A stretch of 64,000 nt of DNA, taken from assembly GCA_963754645.1 (NCBI GenBank), contig CAVWGP010000004.1:1054001-1118000 (forward strand), written 5' to 3'. Below the pieces are notes generated by a model. It did no database searches. It was not told the origin of the DNA and was given only the letters and a program-made list of their open reading frames with translations. The position numbers and the translations under genes are program-made. Origin of the DNA: CAVWGP01 sp963754645 (GTDB lineage Bacteria > Pseudomonadota > Alphaproteobacteria > Bin65). Positions 25,029 to 34,713 of this stretch are shown here, one piece after another (position 1 is the first letter of the stretch; each line of letters starts with the position of its first letter).

Positions 25029-25517
25029 ATGGCTATGCTGGAACGCGCCGCGCGCTCGATATTCCTGTCGGAGCTTTTGTCGGGCCTGGCGTTGAGCGTC
25101 AAATATATGTTCAAGAAGCCGGTGACGCTCAATTACCCCTACGAGAAGGGGCCGTTGAGCCCGCGCTTCCGGGGCGAGCACGCGCTCCGGCGCTACGCCA
25201 ACGGCGAGGAGCGCTGTATCGCGTGCAAATTGTGCGAGGCGATCTGCCCGGCCCAGGCGATCACGATCGAGGCCGAGCCGCGCGAAGACGGCAGCCGGCG
25301 CACCACGCGCTACGACATCGACATGACGAAGTGCATCTATTGCGGCTTTTGCCAGGAAGCGTGCCCGGTCGACGCCATCGTCGAAGGCCCGAATTTCGAA
25401 TTCGCGACCGAGACGCGCGAGGAGCTGATGTACAACAAGCAGAAGCTGCTCGATAACGGCGATCGATGGGAGGCCGAGATCGCGGCCAATCTCGAAGCCG
25501 ACGCGCCCTATCGCTGA
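25029..25517 (+). CDS. nuoI: NADH-quinone oxidoreductase subunit I
   Basis: A 162-residue TYKY-type ferredoxin subunit with two [4Fe-4S] motifs, CIACKLCEAICP and CIYCGFCQEACP, for clusters N6a and N6b. It starts MAMLERAARSIFLSE behind GGAGGG. The frame is intact. It relays electrons between NuoG and NuoB. Confidence 0.97.
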   Translation: MAMLERAARSIFLSELLSGLALSVKYMFKKPVTLNYPYEKGPLSPRFRGEHALRRYANGEERCIACKLCEAICPAQAITIEAEPREDGSRRTTRYDIDMTKCIYCGFCQEACPVDAIVEGPNFEFATETREELMYNKQKLLDNGDRWEAEIAANLEADAPYR

Positions 25518-25537
25518 TCGATCGCCGCGGGCGCGCC

Positions 25538-26152
25538 ATGATCATCCAGGCCTTGGCCTTCTACATGTTTGCGATTGTGACTGTCGTTTCGGGCGCCATG
25601 GTCGTGACCGCGCGCAATCCGGTTCATTCGGTGCTATTCTTGATTCTCGCCTTCTTCAACGCGGCGGGCCTGTTCGTCCTGCTGGGCGCCGAATTTCTGG
25701 CGATGATCCTGGTCATCGTCTATGTCGGCGCTGTCGCGGTCCTGTTCCTGTTCGTCGTCATGATGCTCGACATCAATTTCGTCGAATTGCGCGAGGGCTT
25801 TCTCAAATACCTGCCGATCGGCGGACTGATCGGGCTGGTTTTGCTCGCTGAGCTTTTCATCGTCACCGGCGGCTGGCTGGCGCTGCCGGACGGAAAAACG
25901 ATGGGCACCGAGCCGATCGCCAAGCTCGGCGTCGGGACCAATACCGAAATGCTGGGGCGCCTGCTCTATACGAAATACATCTACCTGTTCCAAGGCGCGG
26001 GCCTCATCCTGCTCGCGGCCATGATCGGCTCCATCGTGCTGACTTTGCGGACGCGCGAAGGCGTGCGGCGCCAGAACATCGGCGAGCAGGTGGCGCGGCC
26101 GCGCGCCAGCACGATTGAAATCCGCAAAGTGCGATCGGGCGAGGGCATCTGA
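25538..26152 (+). CDS. nuoJ: NADH-quinone oxidoreductase subunit J
   Basis: A 204-residue, five-helix membrane subunit. The N-terminal helices (MIIQALAFYMFAIVTVVSG and NPVHSVLFLILAFFNAAGLFVLLGAEFLAMILVIVYVGAVAVLFLFVVMML) include the pi-bulge helix that follows GAEF. It ends in a hydrophilic, basic tail. Start MIIQ is at 25538, 20 bp after nuoI. Confidence 0.96.
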   Translation: MIIQALAFYMFAIVTVVSGAMVVTARNPVHSVLFLILAFFNAAGLFVLLGAEFLAMILVIVYVGAVAVLFLFVVMMLDINFVELREGFLKYLPIGGLIGLVLLAELFIVTGGWLALPDGKTMGTEPIAKLGVGTNTEMLGRLLYTKYIYLFQGAGLILLAAMIGSIVLTLRTREGVRRQNIGEQVARPRASTIEIRKVRSGEGI

Positions 26153-26153
26153 C

Positions 26154-26465
26154 ATGTGGGACATCGGCCTCGGCCACTACCTGACGGTCGCCGCGACCCT
26201 GTTCACGATCGGCATCTTCGGAATTTTCCTCAACCGGAAAAACGTCATCATCATTCTGATGTCGGTCGAGCTGATGCTGCTGGCGGTGAACATCAATCTC
26301 GTGGCCTTTTCCTGGGCGCTCAAGGATTTGGTGGGCCAGATTTTCACGATGTTCATTCTCACCGTGGCCGCGGCCGAAGCCGCGATCGGCCTCGCCATCC
26401 TCGTCGTCTATTTCCGCAACCGCGGCACGATCGAGGTCGAGGACATCAACGTGATGAAAGGCTGA
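26154..26465 (+). CDS. nuoK: NADH-quinone oxidoreductase subunit K
   Basis: A 103-residue, three-helix membrane subunit starting MWDIGLGHYLTVAATLF. Two conserved membrane Glu residues in the proton path lie in LMSVELMLLAVNINLVAF and VAAAEAAIGLAILV. It follows nuoJ after a single base (ACATG context), so the two are translationally coupled. Confidence 0.97.
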   Translation: MWDIGLGHYLTVAATLFTIGIFGIFLNRKNVIIILMSVELMLLAVNINLVAFSWALKDLVGQIFTMFILTVAAAEAAIGLAILVVYFRNRGTIEVEDINVMKG

Positions 26466-26478
26466 GGCGGGCCGGAGC

Positions 26479-28425
26479 ATGTACACCGCTGCAATCTTCC
26501 TGCCGCTGCTCGGCGCCGTCGTTGCCGGGCTCTTTGGCCGCATCATCGGCGCCCGGGCCGCGCAGTTCGTCGCAACCGGCCTGCTTTTTCTGTCGGCCAT
26601 CCTCAGCATCGTCATTTTCTATCAGGTCGCCATCGCCGGTGCCGGCAAGCCGGTGGTGGTTCCGGTGTTTTCCTGGATCGCGTCGGGCGATTTGAAGATT
26701 GCCTGGGCGCTGCGCTTCGATACGCTGTCCGCCGTGATGGTCTTCGTCGTCGCCTTTATTTCGGCGTTCATCCATCTCTATTCGGTCGGCTACATGCACG
26801 GCGATCCGGGCATCGCCCGGTTTTTCAGCTATCTCAGCCTTTTCACCTTCGCGATGCTGATGCTGGTCACGGCCGACAATTTCATCCAGATGTTCTTTGG
26901 CTGGGAAGGCGTCGGTCTGTGCTCCTATTTGCTGATCGGCTTCTGGTACGATCGCGAATCGGCCAATGCCGCGTCGATCAAGGCCTTCGTCGTCAACCGG
27001 GTCGGCGATTTCGGCTTCGCGCTCGGCATCTTCGCCGTGTTCGTGATTTTCGGCTCGTTCGATTTCGGCAACGTCTTGCCGGCGGCGGCGAGCCTCGCGG
27101 GCAAGCAAATTCCCTTCGCGGGCGCCCTGGTCGACGGCCAATACGCGCTCACCGTCGCCTGCATCCTGTTGTTCATCGGCGCCATGGGCAAGAGCGCGCA
27201 ATTCCTGCTGCACACTTGGCTGCCGGACGCGATGGAAGGTCCGACGCCGGTCTCGGCCCTGATCCATGCCGCGACCATGGTGACGGCGGGCGTGTTCATG
27301 GTCTGCCGCCTGTCGCCGATGTTCGAATACGCGCCCGACGCGCTGGCGCTGGTGGCGACGGTCGGCGGCGTCACGGCGATTTTCGCCGCCACCGTCGGCA
27401 TGGTGCAGAACGACATCAAGCGCGTGATCGCTTATTCGACCTGCAGCCAGCTCGGTTACATGTTTTTCGCCGCCGGCGTTTCGGCCTATCCCGCGGCGAT
27501 GTTCCACCTGATGACGCACGCTTTCTTCAAGGCGCTGCTGTTCCTCGGCTCGGGCTCGGTCATCCACGGCATGTCGGGCGAGCAGGACATGCGCAAGATG
27601 GGCGGGCTGTGGTCCAAAATGAAGATAACGGCGGTGCTGATGTGGATCGGCAGCCTGGCCCTTGCCGGCATTCCGTTCTTCGCCGGATTCTATTCGAAGG
27701 ACATCATCCTTGAAGCCGCTTTTGGCGCGGGCACCAATCCGGGATATTTCGCGTTCTGGCTCGGCATCCTGGCGGCGCTGCTCACCGCCTTTTATTCCTG
27801 GCGCCTTCTCATCATGACCTTTCATTCGCCCTATCGCGGCGACAAGGAAACCTACGACCACGTGCACGAGTCGCCCTGGGTTATGCTGGTGCCGCTGTTC
27901 GTGCTCGCGGCCGGCGCGATCGGCGCGGGATACCTCGGCTACAACGCTTTCGTCGGCCATCATTGGAACGAATTCTGGGCCGGTTCGATCAAGATTCTCG
28001 CGGAACACAAAGCGCTCGAAGAGGCGCATCGCCCGCCGGGCTGGGTCAAGGCGCTGCCCATCGTCGTCGCCGTTCTTGGCATCGTGCTCGCCTTTTATGC
28101 CTACAAAACCGCGTCGCGCCTGCCCGAACGGCTCAAGAGCCAGCACGAGCCGCTATACAAATTCCTGCTCAACAAATGGTATTTCGACGAACTCTACAAT
28201 TGGCTGTTCGTCCGTCCGGCGTTTTGGCTGGGGCGCCTGTTCTGGCAGAAGGGCGATGGTCGGATCATCGACGGATTCGGGCCGGATGGCGTGGCGTCGA
28301 CGGCGATCGTGGCGTCGAAGCGGGCCGGCGGCCTGCAAACCGGCTTTGTCTATCACTACGCCTTCGCCATCCTGATCGGCGTCGTTGTGCTGGTGACGCT
28401 CAAGCTCATCGGCGCACTGAGGTAG
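26479..28425 (+). CDS. nuoL: NADH-quinone oxidoreductase subunit L
   Basis: A 648-residue antiporter-like proton-pumping subunit with about 16 helices. Landmarks are FFGWEGVGLCSYLLIGFWY with the key Glu, LLHTWLPDAMEGPTPVSALIHAATMVTAGVF, and KRVIAYSTCSQLGYMFFAAGVSAYPAAMFHL. The long C-terminal part includes the lateral helix region. It is intact and is followed by nuoM after 4 bp. Confidence 0.97.
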   Translation: MYTAAIFLPLLGAVVAGLFGRIIGARAAQFVATGLLFLSAILSIVIFYQVAIAGAGKPVVVPVFSWIASGDLKIAWALRFDTLSAVMVFVVAFISAFIHLYSVGYMHGDPGIARFFSYLSLFTFAMLMLVTADNFIQMFFGWEGVGLCSYLLIGFWYDRESANAASIKAFVVNRVGDFGFALGIFAVFVIFGSFDFGNVLPAAASLAGKQIPFAGALVDGQYALTVACILLFIGAMGKSAQFLLHTWLPDAMEGPTPVSALIHAATMVTAGVFMVCRLSPMFEYAPDALALVATVGGVTAIFAATVGMVQNDIKRVIAYSTCSQLGYMFFAAGVSAYPAAMFHLMTHAFFKALLFLGSGSVIHGMSGEQDMRKMGGLWSKMKITAVLMWIGSLALAGIPFFAGFYSKDIILEAAFGAGTNPGYFAFWLGILAALLTAFYSWRLLIMTFHSPYRGDKETYDHVHESPWVMLVPLFVLAAGAIGAGYLGYNAFVGHHWNEFWAGSIKILAEHKALEEAHRPPGWVKALPIVVAVLGIVLAFYAYKTASRLPERLKSQHEPLYKFLLNKWYFDELYNWLFVRPAFWLGRLFWQKGDGRIIDGFGPDGVASTAIVASKRAGGLQTGFVYHYAFAILIGVVVLVTLKLIGALR

Positions 28426-28429
28426 GGCA

Positions 28430-30002
28430 ATGCAGGGCTGGCCGATCCTCAGCGTCGTCACGTTTCTACCCCTTGTCGGGGTCGTCTTTATCTTGTTGCT
28501 GGTCCGCGGCGACGAAGCGGCGACTGACCGCAATGCGCGCTACATGGCGCTGTGGACCTCGGTCGCGACGTTCCTGGTGTCGCTCCTGCTGTGGTTGAAC
28601 TTCGACAAGAGCAAATCCAGCTTTCAATTCGTCGAGCAAGTGTCGTGGTTCACCCTGCCGGGCGGCTACACGCTGTCCTATCGCATGGGCATCGACGGCA
28701 TTTCGCTGTTCTTCGTCCTGCTGTCGACCTTGCTGACGCCGATCTGTGTGGTCTCGGCCTGGCAGGCGATCAAAACGCGGGTGCGCGAATACATGGTCGC
28801 GTTCCTGGTGCTCGAGACTTTCATGATCGGCACGTTCTGCGCGCTCGATCTGGTGACGTTCTATGTTTTTTTCGAAGGCGTCCTGATCCCGATGTTCCTC
28901 ATCATCGGCGTCTGGGGCGGGGACCGCCGGGTCTATTCGGCGTTCAAGTTCTTCCTCTACACGTTGCTCGGCTCGGTGCTGATGCTGCTGGCCATGTTCG
29001 CGCTCTATTACGCCGCGGGCACGACGGACATTGTGAAATTGCTCGAATTCGCCAAGACCAAGGGTTTCGATCCGGACTTGCAAATCTGGCTCTGGCTCGC
29101 ATTCTTCGCGTCGTTCGCGGTCAAGACGCCGATGTGGCCGGTGCACACCTGGCTGCCGGACGCCCACGTCGAAGCGCCCACGGCGGGCTCGGTCATCCTC
29201 GCCGGCGTGCTGCTGAAAATGGGCGGCTACGGGTTCCTGCGCTTTTCGCTGCCGCTGTTCCCGGATGCCTCGATCTATTTCACGCCGCTGGTCTACGGGC
29301 TCAGCATCGTCGCGATTGTCTACACGTCGCTGGTCGCGCTGGCGCAAGAGGATATGAAAAAGCTGATCGCCTATTCCTCGGTCGCGCATATGGGTTATGT
29401 CACGCTCGGCATTTTCGCCGCGACCTATCAAATCAAGGACGAAGGCGCTGCTTGGCGAGCAGGCGATCCAGGGCGCAATCTTCCAAATGATGTCGCACGG
29501 CATCGTCTCGGCGGCGCTATTCCTCATCGTCGGCGTGATCTACGACCGCATGCACACCCGCCGCATCGACCGCTATGGCGGCCTGGTCGAGCGCATGCCG
29601 CGATACGCGTTCGTCTTCATGGTCATGATGCTGGCCTCCGTCGGCCTGCCGGGCACCAGCGGCTTCGTTGGCGAATTTCTCGTGCTGCTCGGCGCTTTCA
29701 AGGCCAATGTTTGGGTCGCGGTGCTGGCGACGAGCGGCGTGGTGCTGGGCTGCACTTACATGCTCTACCTTTACCGGCGCGTCATATTCGGAAAATTGGT
29801 GCGCGCCGATCTCAAGGATATTGCCGACCTCGACTATCGCGAAATCGCGATCTTCGCGCCGCTCGTCGTTCTCGTGATCTGGATGGGCGTCTATCCCAAC
29901 TCGTTCCTCGAGCTGATCGAGCCATCGGTCAAGAATTTGATCGGCGACTTCAAGGCGTCGGTCTGCGCACGCGATGCGGCGTGCTTTCCGGCCGTCAAGT
30001 AG
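28430..30002 (+). CDS. nuoM: NADH-quinone oxidoreductase subunit M, frameshifted near 29441
   Basis: Antiporter-like proton-pumping subunit of about 523 residues after correction. The first part has FVFFEGVLIPMFLIIGVWGG and PVHTWLPDAHVEAPTAGSVILAGVLLKMGGYG, and runs to FAATYQIKD. One surplus base near 29441 shifts the frame; the second part resumes at KALLGEQAIQGAIFQMMSHG and ends with NLIGDFKASVCARDAACFPAVK. Both halves are otherwise intact. Confidence 0.93.
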
Positions 30003-30011
30003 GGGAGCGCG

Positions 30012-31457
30012 ATGAGCTGGGCCATGCTGAAACCCGCCGCTCCCGAGATGTTCCTGGCCGTTGCCGCGATGGCGCTCCTGCTGCTTGGCGTTTTCCGCGG
30101 CGACCGCTCGACGCGGCTGGTTTCGTGGGGCGCGGTGATCGTGCTGATCGCCGTCGGGTTTATCGCCGCCGGCGTCAGCCCGGCCAAGGGGCGGGTGCTG
30201 ATTTTCGCCGATATGTTCGCGGTCAGCGCCTATACCGCCTTCGTCAAGATTCTCGTCGTCGGCGCCTCGGCGCTCGGCGTCGTTCTGTCGATCCGTTTCA
30301 ACGAACGCGAAGGCTTCGCTCGGCCGGAGTTTCCGGTCCTCATCCTGCTGGCGACGCTCGGCATGCTGATGATGGTTTCGGCAAACGATCTCATATCGCT
30401 CTATCTCGGCCTGGAACTGCAGAGCCTGTCGCTCTACGTCATCGCGGCCTTTCACCGCGATTCGGTTCGCTCGACCGAGGCCGGCCTCAAATATTTCGTT
30501 CTCGGCGCGCTGGCGTCGGGCATGCTGCTTTATGGCGCAAGCCTGATCTATGGCTTCACCGGAACGACGAATTTCGTGCAGCTTGCCGCGATCCTCACGT
30601 CGAAGGGCGCGGCCGGTGTCGGCGTCATCGTCGGCCTTGTGTTTGTCTTCGTCGGTCTCGCGTTCAAGGTGTCGGCGTTTCCCTTCCATATGTGGACGCC
30701 CGACGTCTACGAAGGCGCGCCGACGCCCGTGACGGCGCTGTTTGCCGCCGCGCCCAAGATGGCGGCGATGGCTTTGTTCGTCTCGGTCGCGATGGGGCCG
30801 TTCGGCAAGTTGCTCGGGCATTGGCAGCAAGTCGTGGTTCTGATCTCGATCGGTTCGATGACGCTCGGCGCCTTCGCCGCGATCAATCAAACGAACATCA
30901 AGCGCCTGCTCGCCTATAGCTCGATCGGCCATGCCGGCTTCGCCTTGGTCGGACTGGCCGCCGGCACGACCGATGGCGCCGCCGCGGTCTTGTTCTACAT
31001 GGCGACCTATCTGGCCATGACGATCGGCGCTTTTGCCTGCGTCCTCGCGATGCGGCGCAACGGGCAGATGGTCGAGACCATCGCCGACCTCGCCGGCCTG
31101 TCGCGCACGCGGCCCGGCTTGGCCCTGCTGCTCGCGATCTTCATGTTTTCCATGGCCGGCATCCCGCCGCTCGCCGGCTTCTTCGGCAAACTCTACGTAT
31201 TCATGGCCGCGATCGAGGCCAAACTCGTGACGCTCGCGGTTCTCGGCGTGCTGTCCAGCGTGGTCGCGGCCTACTACTACATTCGCATCGTCAAGCTGAT
31301 GTATTTCGACGAGCCGGTCGATGCCTTCGACCGGTTGCAGGAGGGCGAGATCAGCCTGATTCAAGTCGCCGCCGGCGCCTTCACGTTTTTCTTCTTCCTG
31401 TTTCCCAATGCGGTCTGGCGCGCCGCCGAAACCGCGGTGAAGAGTCTGACGGGATGA
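30012..31457 (+). CDS. nuoN: NADH-quinone oxidoreductase subunit N
   Basis: A 481-residue antiporter-like subunit, the last nuo gene. It contains ANDLISLYLGLELQSLSLYVIAAF with the key Glu, AFPFHMWTPDVYEGAPTPVTALFAAAPKMAA, and NIKRLLAYSSIGHAGFALVGLA. The frame is intact. birA follows 13 bp after it, so birA and the next genes may be cotranscribed with complex I. Confidence 0.97.
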   Translation: MSWAMLKPAAPEMFLAVAAMALLLLGVFRGDRSTRLVSWGAVIVLIAVGFIAAGVSPAKGRVLIFADMFAVSAYTAFVKILVVGASALGVVLSIRFNEREGFARPEFPVLILLATLGMLMMVSANDLISLYLGLELQSLSLYVIAAFHRDSVRSTEAGLKYFVLGALASGMLLYGASLIYGFTGTTNFVQLAAILTSKGAAGVGVIVGLVFVFVGLAFKVSAFPFHMWTPDVYEGAPTPVTALFAAAPKMAAMALFVSVAMGPFGKLLGHWQQVVVLISIGSMTLGAFAAINQTNIKRLLAYSSIGHAGFALVGLAAGTTDGAAAVLFYMATYLAMTIGAFACVLAMRRNGQMVETIADLAGLSRTRPGLALLLAIFMFSMAGIPPLAGFFGKLYVFMAAIEAKLVTLAVLGVLSSVVAAYYYIRIVKLMYFDEPVDAFDRLQEGEISLIQVAAGAFTFFFFLFPNAVWRAAETAVKSLTG

Positions 31458-31470
31458 AGCTGGGAGCGCG

Positions 31471-32229
31471 ATGCGCATAGCCGCCGCTCTCCCCTATGGA
31501 TACCGCAGGATTGCATTTCCTCGCATTGGCAGCACCAATGACGAAGCCAAGCGCTTGGCGGTCGCAGGCGCCGCTGCTGGCCTCGTTGTCACCGCGGAGC
31601 GGCAAACAGCGGGGCGCGGCCGGCAGGGTCATGCCTGGGAGTCGCCGTCCGGTAACCTTTATCTATCGCTGCTGCTGCGCCCGGACATTTCGCCGGTGCG
31701 CGCCGGGGAGGCGACCTTCGTCCTCGCGCTCGCGCTCGCCAAGGCTTTGGCGCAATTTCTGCCGCCGGAACGCGAGCTGCGCTGCAAATGGCCCAACGAT
31801 ATTCTGATCGATGGCCGCAAAGTGTCCGGCATCCTTTTGGAATCGAGCAGCGTCGGCACGACGCTCGACTGGCTCGTTGCCGGGATCGGGATCAATCTGG
31901 TCCATCACCCCGCCGATGCCCGTTGGCCAGCAACGGATCTCGCGGCAGCGGGGGCCTCGGGCATCGATTTCGAGACCGGGCTCGAAGCGGTTCTTCGGGC
32001 AATTGCCGAACGACAAGCGCAATGGCTGGCGCGCGGTTTTGGCGCTATGGTTGCGGCGTGGAATTCGATCGCCTATGCAATGGGCGAGACGGTTGAGATC
32101 GATCAAGGCGCCGCGCGACATCGCGGACGCCTCCTTGGCATCGATGGGCAAGGCGCCCTGATGCTTGAAACTTCACCGGGAACGCGCGAAGCCTTTCGCC
32201 ACGGCTCCGTGACGCCAAGCCGAGGATAG
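31471..32229 (+). CDS. birA: Biotin--[acetyl-CoA-carboxylase] ligase
   Basis: A 252-residue biotin protein ligase without the N-terminal DNA-binding domain of E. coli BirA, so it should attach biotin but not repress. The substrate-binding block is GSTNDEAKRLA then AERQTAGRGRQGHAWESPSGNLYLSLLL, and CKWPNDILIDGRKVSGILLE carries the lysine of the KWPND motif. A C-terminal SH3-like domain follows. Placement after nuoN is typical for alphaproteobacteria. Confidence 0.95.
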   Translation: MRIAAALPYGYRRIAFPRIGSTNDEAKRLAVAGAAAGLVVTAERQTAGRGRQGHAWESPSGNLYLSLLLRPDISPVRAGEATFVLALALAKALAQFLPPERELRCKWPNDILIDGRKVSGILLESSSVGTTLDWLVAGIGINLVHHPADARWPATDLAAAGASGIDFETGLEAVLRAIAERQAQWLARGFGAMVAAWNSIAYAMGETVEIDQGAARHRGRLLGIDGQGALMLETSPGTREAFRHGSVTPSRG

Positions 32230-32242
32230 AGAGGGCGAAGCC

Positions 32243-33013
32243 ATGTTGCTGGTCGTCAATTCGAACAACACGAACACGGTCTTTGCCGTGTTCAACGGCG
32301 ATGAGAAACGCGGCGCCTGGCGCATCTCGACCGATGCGCGCCGCACCGCCGACGAATACATGGTGTGGCTGACCCAGCTTATGGCGCTCGAAGGCATCAA
32401 CCGCCAGGAGATCACCGGTACCGCCCTGTCGAACGTCGTGCCGCAGGCGAGCTTCAATCTCAAGACCCTGTGCCAGCGCTATTTCGGCGGCGAGCCGATG
32501 AATGTCGGCGATCCGGCCCTCGAATACGGCATCAAGATTTTGATCGACCGGCCGGAAGAGGCGGGCGCCGACCGTATCGCCAATGCCGTCGGCGCCAAAA
32601 AAGCCTATGCCATGCCGGCCATTGTGGTCGATCTCGGCACGGCGACAACATTCGATGTGCTCGACGCCGAAGGCAATTATCTCGGCGGCGTGATTTCGCC
32701 CGGCATCAATCTCGCGTTCGAGGCGCTTTATATGGGTGCCGCGAAGCTGCCGCGCATTGAAATCAAACGGCCGGCGCAGTCGATTGGTCGCAGCACCGTA
32801 TCCGCCATGCAATCGGGCATCTATTGGGGTTATATTGGCTTGATCGAGGGCCTCATCGATCGCATTGAAAAGGAGTATGGCGGCAAAATGAACGTTATTG
32901 GAACCGGCGGACTGGTTCCGTTGATCTCCGCGGGCTGTCCTGCGATCCAGCACGTCGACCAGGACCTGACCCTGCGCGGAATCGCCGATATTTATTATCG
33001 GAACCGCCGCTAA
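32243..33013 (+). CDS. coaX: Type III pantothenate kinase
   Basis: A 256-residue CoaX that phosphorylates pantothenate, the first CoA step. It has EEAGADRIANAVGA with the catalytic Asp, VVDLGTATTFDVLDAEG, and YLGGVISPGINL. The first phosphate-binding motif, usually DxGNT, reads NSNNTNTVFAVF, with Asn in place of Asp. I recall this form in alphaproteobacteria, but it is worth noting. A GAGAGGGCGAAGCC site precedes the start. The stop overlaps the rnj start by one base. Confidence 0.93.
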   Translation: MLLVVNSNNTNTVFAVFNGDEKRGAWRISTDARRTADEYMVWLTQLMALEGINRQEITGTALSNVVPQASFNLKTLCQRYFGGEPMNVGDPALEYGIKILIDRPEEAGADRIANAVGAKKAYAMPAIVVDLGTATTFDVLDAEGNYLGGVISPGINLAFEALYMGAAKLPRIEIKRPAQSIGRSTVSAMQSGIYWGYIGLIEGLIDRIEKEYGGKMNVIGTGGLVPLISAGCPAIQHVDQDLTLRGIADIYYRNRR

Positions 33014-34683
33014 TGGCTGTCAAACGCAAGAACCAGCCCGACAACGACGACCTGCTCTTCCTGCCGCTCGGCGGCGCGGGCGAGATCGGCATGAACATGA
33101 ATCTGTTCGGCCATCGCGGGCGGTGGATGATGGTCGATTGCGGCGTCATGTTCGGCGGCGACTCGCAGCCCGGAGTCGATGTCATCATGCCCGATCCCGG
33201 ATACATCGTCGATCGGGTCGAGATGCTCGACGGCATCGTGTTGACCCATGCGCACGAAGACCATCTCGGCGCCGTGCAATATCTTTGGCCCCAATTGCGC
33301 TGCCCGATTTATGCCACGCCGTTCACCGCGGCCGTGTTGCGCCGCAAGCTGATCGATGCCGGGCTTGAAGGCGAGGCCAAGATCAAGGTTCTCCAGCTCG
33401 GCGCGCGATTCAAGGTCGGACCCTTCGACATCGAAATGGTGTCCCTGACGCATTCGATCCCCGAGCCCAACGCGCTGGTGATCCGAACCGCCCACGGCAC
33501 GATCTTCCACACCGGCGATTGGAAGATCGATCCGACGCCGCTGATCGGCGAACCGATCGACGAGGCCAAGTTGCGCAAGATCGGCGAGGAAGGCGTGCTG
33601 GCGCTGATCGGCGATTCGACGAACGTGTTCCGCGCCGGCGTCGCCGGGTCCGAGGCCGAGGTGCGCGAGAGCCTGATCGAACTGGTGAAGCGTTACGAAC
33701 AACGCGTCGTCATCGCCTGTTTCGCCAGTAACGTGGCGCGGCTCGAAACCCTTGCCGCCGTTGCCGCCGCCACCGGCCGGCACGCGGCCCTGTCCGGCCG
33801 CTCGATGTGGCGCATGTACGAAGCCGCCAAGGAAACCGGCTATCTCCGCGATATCAAACCGTTCTTGGACGAGGAAGAGGCTGCGGCCATGCCGCGCCAC
33901 AAGCTGCTCCTGGGCTGTACCGGCAGCCAAGGCGAGCCGCAAGCCGCGCTCTCGCGCATCGCGACCAAGGCGCATCGGCGGCTAACTTTGGATTCGGGCG
34001 ACGTGGTGATTTTCTCGTCGCGCATCATACCCGGCAACGAACGCTCGATCGGCCGCCTGCACGACGCCCTGGCGCAACTCGGCGTCGAGGTCGTGACCGA
34101 GAAAGATCATTTCGTCCATGTCTCGGGCCATCCGGCGCGCGACGAACTCACGCAAATGTATCAGTGGACGCGGCCGAAAACCTTGATCCCCGTCCACGGC
34201 GAAATGCGCCACTTGTTCGAACACGAGCGGCTTGGCCAATCGTGCCAGATCGCCCATACGCTGATCGCGCCGAACGGCAAGATGGTGCGCCTGGCGCCTG
34301 GGCGGCCGACGATCATAGACGAAGTGCAATCCGGGCGATTGGCCGTCGATGGCACATCCTTGCTCGACCTTGAGGGCAGCGTGCTGAAAGATCGCCGGCG
34401 GATGCTCTATCAAGGCGCCGTGGCGGCTACGGTCCTCGTCGACAAGAAGGGCCGTCTCGCCTTCGATCCGCAGATTTCATTGCAAGGGCTGGCCGAGGAG
34501 GCTGACGAGGACCAGCTAATCGATACGATCTTGGCCGCGATCGAGGCGGCCATGGATCGGCTCGGAAACGCGCGGAATGACGATGACGCCATCGAGGATG
34601 CGGTTTATCGCGCGATCCGGCGCTGCGTCAGCGAAACACGCGGCAAGAAACCTAACACGTCGGTCCATGTATTTCGTATTTAA
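33013..34683 (+). CDS. rnj: Ribonuclease J
   Basis: A 556-residue metallo-beta-lactamase/beta-CASP ribonuclease. The metal site is in THAHEDHLGAVQYLWP, with further ligands in HTGDWKIDPTPL and GDSTN. The beta-CASP region has ASNVARLETLAAVAAATGRHAALSGRSM and VHVSGHPARDEL, followed by VHGEMRHLFEH. It handles mRNA decay and 5' end processing. The short C-terminal domain is present. The AT-rich 3' end runs into the mce leader. Confidence 0.95.
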   Translation: MAVKRKNQPDNDDLLFLPLGGAGEIGMNMNLFGHRGRWMMVDCGVMFGGDSQPGVDVIMPDPGYIVDRVEMLDGIVLTHAHEDHLGAVQYLWPQLRCPIYATPFTAAVLRRKLIDAGLEGEAKIKVLQLGARFKVGPFDIEMVSLTHSIPEPNALVIRTAHGTIFHTGDWKIDPTPLIGEPIDEAKLRKIGEEGVLALIGDSTNVFRAGVAGSEAEVRESLIELVKRYEQRVVIACFASNVARLETLAAVAAATGRHAALSGRSMWRMYEAAKETGYLRDIKPFLDEEEAAAMPRHKLLLGCTGSQGEPQAALSRIATKAHRRLTLDSGDVVIFSSRIIPGNERSIGRLHDALAQLGVEVVTEKDHFVHVSGHPARDELTQMYQWTRPKTLIPVHGEMRHLFEHERLGQSCQIAHTLIAPNGKMVRLAPGRPTIIDEVQSGRLAVDGTSLLDLEGSVLKDRRRMLYQGAVAATVLVDKKGRLAFDPQISLQGLAEEADEDQLIDTILAAIEAAMDRLGNARNDDDAIEDAVYRAIRRCVSETRGKKPNTSVHVFRI

Positions 34684-34713
34684 GAAAAATCGGAAATAAA
34701 TGGAATAAATCAT

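Noticed and set aside
26446..28146. A 566-codon minus-strand frame over nuoL
   Set aside because: Same antisense artefact as over nuoM and nuoN.
29517..31478. A 653-codon minus-strand frame over nuoM and nuoN
   Set aside because: Composition is the usual antisense pattern (His/Arg/Asp/Gln-rich) of membrane-protein genes; no domain or ribosome site.
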